The notes beneath the pieces are model-generated. The model ran no database searches and was not told where the DNA came from. It saw only the letters and a list, made by a program, of their open reading frames with translations. Shown in pieces: positions 62,048 to 64,000 of a stretch of DNA of 64,000 bases. A program made the translations under genes and the position numbers. The stretch is from Lophius americanus. Taxonomy: Eukaryota; Chordata; Actinopteri; Lophiiformes; Lophiidae. The stretch is from the NCBI GenBank assembly GCA_037951165.1, contig JBBDHG010000015.1:3908501-3972500 (forward strand). The letters are read 5' to 3'. The number at the start of each line of letters is the position of its first letter. Position 1 is the stretch's first letter.

Positions 62048-62718
62048 TGTGTCGTCTGCTGCGATTGAACTGTTCAAAAGCAAAAAGCGTGGACAGGGAG
62101 GACGAGAAAGCTGTGGAAACACCTGAAGACCTGTCGGGGGAAAAAAACAAATTTTTTTTTTAAATATGACAATTACTGAATCAAATACTATAATTGAGCC
62201 TTTAATTAAAAATGTAATCATATTTCATATTTATATTAAAAGTTCAAATGACTAAAAACAAATGTATTTTAGATGATTCAGTGACTATAATTTCTACCTT
62301 TTTTTACTCACCTGCCACCAAAATTAAAAGTTACCACAAAATAAATGAATGACCAAATATTAGATATAAAAATTGTTATTTTGATAATAATACAAATATT
62401 AACAGATATAAAAAAAGCATTATTTTTTCAGAGAATTAAAAACAAAAATATAGATTGCAGCAATATTAGAAGGACTTTTATCTGACATAACGTTAAGTTA
62501 TACCATATAATCTCATTTAAAGCACTTATTTGGTTGTTTAAGTTAAAATTAACAAAAGAAAATGAATCCACATTTATTTTCAGTAAGGTCATTAAAGAAA
62601 TATTTACTTCTAAACCATAAAAGACTCAAACAGTAGTGAGAGTGGGCTCAGTGACCGTTGGTAACTACTCCACTCGTGAACTTTCCTCGTAGCGCGAGCG
62701 CAGTTCTACTCACCCCAT
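61974..62718 (-). promoter_or_regulatory. atf5: uORF2 of atf5, overlapping the main start codon out of frame
   Basis: The ATG is at 62718..62716, at the very end of exon 1 (A at -3, G at +4). After five bases the exon ends at 62714 with donor GTGAGT. Joined to exon 2 at 62130, the frame runs on to a TAG at 61976..61974, giving 53 codons plus stop. The main ATG (62047) lies inside it in another frame, with 74 nt of overlap. This is the inhibitory overlapping uORF described for ATF4 and ATF5: translated when eIF2 is active and bypassed when eIF2-alpha is phosphorylated. It starts MGSSGVSTAF and ends SPSPTG. The splice across intron 1 is inferred from sequence. Confidence 0.8.
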
Positions 62719-62791
62719 AGTTTCTTTGAGTTTGTAAGGTGCGCAGGCAAAGCACACGAAGCTTTTAGGAGAGGAAGACGACAGTCGCGGT

Positions 62792-62803
62792 TTAAAAAGC
62801 CAT
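62792..62803 (-). promoter_or_regulatory. atf5: uORF1 of atf5 (Met-Ala-Phe-stop)
   Basis: On the minus strand ATGGCTTTTTAA encodes Met-Ala-Phe and a stop, with A at -3 and G at +4. ATF4 and ATF5 mRNAs are known to start with a tiny positive-acting uORF of three codons, after which 40S subunits resume scanning. It lies in the predicted non-coding exon 1, 73 nt before uORF2. Confidence 0.85.
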
Positions 62804-62813
62804 ATTTCCCCTT

Positions 62814-62861
62814 TTAGCAGTAAGGGAGTCTTCGCCAAGTGCTTTTTCCACGGACGGACAT
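62814..62861 (-). promoter_or_regulatory. atf5: Possible extra upstream ORF (15 codons) in the atf5 leader
   Basis: ATG at 62861 opens a 15-residue frame (MSVRGKSTWRRLPYC) ending at TAA 62816..62814, 10 nt before uORF1. It only counts if transcription starts upstream of 62861, which cannot be seen from the sequence. Confidence 0.35.
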
Positions 62862-62963
62862 GAAGCCAGAAAGTTTTTAAATCCGCTACTTCTCTAACTC
62901 CTCTCACTTGGACCTGATCACAGCGGAGAGATCAATGCGCGGTTTACAGAGCTCGAGCAGGCG

Positions 62964-62972
62964 TTACGTCAT
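62964..62972 (-). promoter_or_regulatory. CRE/ATF-like site upstream of atf5
   Basis: The plus strand reads TTACGTCAT, that is ATGACGTAA on the gene strand, a CRE/ATF-type bZIP site. It lies about 100 bp upstream of the leader uORFs, where a proximal promoter is expected. Binding by CREB/ATF or C/EBP-ATF dimers is an inference. Confidence 0.45.
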
Positions 62973-62974
62973 GA

Positions 62975-64000
62975 AGCTGGGGACTTTCCCATTATCCACA
63001 CCAAACACTCTTATTAGTTTACACTTTTTTTCTACTTTAAATAAACATAATTCACCTTTTCAAGAAGCTTTAACGTTATTCTATAGACAGTAATCACAGA
63101 ACTGAGGACGTTATTTTTGTCTGTATAAACAAGCACTAATTGTGCTTTATTTGAACGCTAGATAAACTTTTTTGAAAGTGCTTAGCTGCCTGCTTGGATA
63201 AACAGATGAATTCACAAGTGATATTATTACAACTAACAATAATAAAAGTCGTGTAAATGGAAAGTGTAGGCAGGATAGATGTTTGGTCTGCACTAGTTTC
63301 AGTGGCGCTGTAGCGGAAGGAGACGACGTAGCGGTTCGAAGGTATAAGTTTAGTTGCAGCCCTGTTGCATCAGATCCGCAGGGGATTCGTTGGGCTGTGT
63401 GAGTCTGAGGCCACTCCATTGGTTTATATGGAGAACCTCTCCCTCCTATTGGCCCCTCCATCACTCTCCACTGACTGCTAATCATTACACATCAGCGCTA
63501 GCGGGGGACTAGTGGGTTACTCGGATAGAACCAGTGAGGAGTCAGAGATATGAGTTTTTCCTGCATGATCCACTGTTTTAACCATGCTTCTACTAATAAC
63601 GTTAAAAATCCGTGGCAACAATGTCACTTAAACAATGGCACTCTAAACTAATAAAAGTTAGTTTAACTTGTCACACCTGAATTTTGCAAGAAAAACTATT
63701 GCAGTCACACAATGAGGAAATATTATATTGGGCATACACCATTTATTTGTTTGTTGGACCTGGGTGAACGGGGATCTACACATCTAACATCTAATCCCAT
63801 GCATTTCTTATATACGATAAAATTAAATCAAAATAAAGAACAGACTTTCCTTTAGTTTTCTAACTTATTGAGAAAAACTTGAAAATACTTTATTTAATGG
63901 AGTTGAAATTCATTTCTAAGTTCATCAACAGTTTTCTTTTTACAGCTATCCACCCTAACACTACTACTTACCATAATCTTTAACTAAACTTTTATCAATA
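62975..64000. other. Upstream of atf5; possible distal promoter
   Basis: 63290-63560 is the least AT-rich part, with inverted CCAAT boxes (CCATTGG at 63416, CTATTGG at 63446) and GACGACGTAGC at about 63320. It may hold promoter elements for atf5 or for a gene beyond the window; no exon was seen. Confidence 0.3.

Larger units (their letters stand above)
62714..62930 (-). other. atf5: atf5 non-coding exon 1 (5' leader), start approximate
   Basis: The 3' border is the GTGAGT donor just below 62714; intron 1 runs 62713..62131, ending CCCCCGACAG. The 5' end is not visible and was put near 62930 by context. The exon holds uORF1, the start of uORF2 and, if the transcript begins far enough upstream, a further 15-codon uORF at 62861..62814. 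Confidence 0.6.

Overview
This window looks like nuclear DNA from a ray-finned (probably teleost) fish. It is AT-rich and has split genes with GT-AG introns. It is full of fish-type repeats: RTE-like and L2-like LINE pieces, several Tc1/mariner relics, a tRNA-derived SINE, MITEs, microsatellites and minisatellites. There are no operons, no bacterial-type genes and no CRISPR. Everything here comes from reading the sequence and from remembered protein families; no search or alignment program was run.

Layout. 1-28.5 kb is a gene desert filled with repeats: a decayed RTE-like LINE (1.47-3.17 kb), a Tc1-like relic (3.44-4.34 kb), a GATA microsatellite (7.5 kb), three copies of a dispersed family of about 0.5 kb (7.06, 9.34 and 10.9 kb), two related 24-bp tandem arrays (13.2 and 14.9 kb), an intact-looking TIR element (15.83-16.54 kb), an L2-like LINE 3' end (16.65-17.25 kb), a SINE (24.64 kb), a fourth copy of the dispersed family (26.1 kb) and another Tc1-like relic (26.64-27.54 kb).

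28.6-47.6 kb on the plus strand holds a multi-exon gene for an atypical nuclear I-kappa-B protein, closest in memory to NFKBIZ (I-kappa-B-zeta). I could chain ten coding exons with consistent splice phases. They give an OCA-like motif, a basic nuclear-localisation stretch and four ankyrin units. The exons for the remaining C-terminal ankyrin repeats were not found. The introns hold a 531-bp MITE, a Tc1 relic, an ends-only RTE element and a 35-bp minisatellite.

48-59.6 kb is mostly non-coding and repetitive, with a second RTE fragment, a fifth copy of the dispersed family and one weak candidate for a small secreted protein on the minus strand (52.5-53.0 kb).

59.7-62.9 kb on the minus strand is the best resolved gene, the bZIP factor ATF5. 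Its leader carries the layout expected for translational control by the integrated stress response: a three-residue uORF1 (Met-Ala-Phe), then a 53-residue uORF2 that spans intron 1 and overlaps the main start codon out of frame. The main protein can begin in exon 2 with a basic, mitochondrial-presequence-like N-terminus, and two alternative donors keep the frame. A CRE/ATF-type site lies just upstream of exon 1.

The two genes are neighbours in tail-to-tail orientation. Both are stress or inflammation transcription regulators, but nothing in the sequence shows that they work together.
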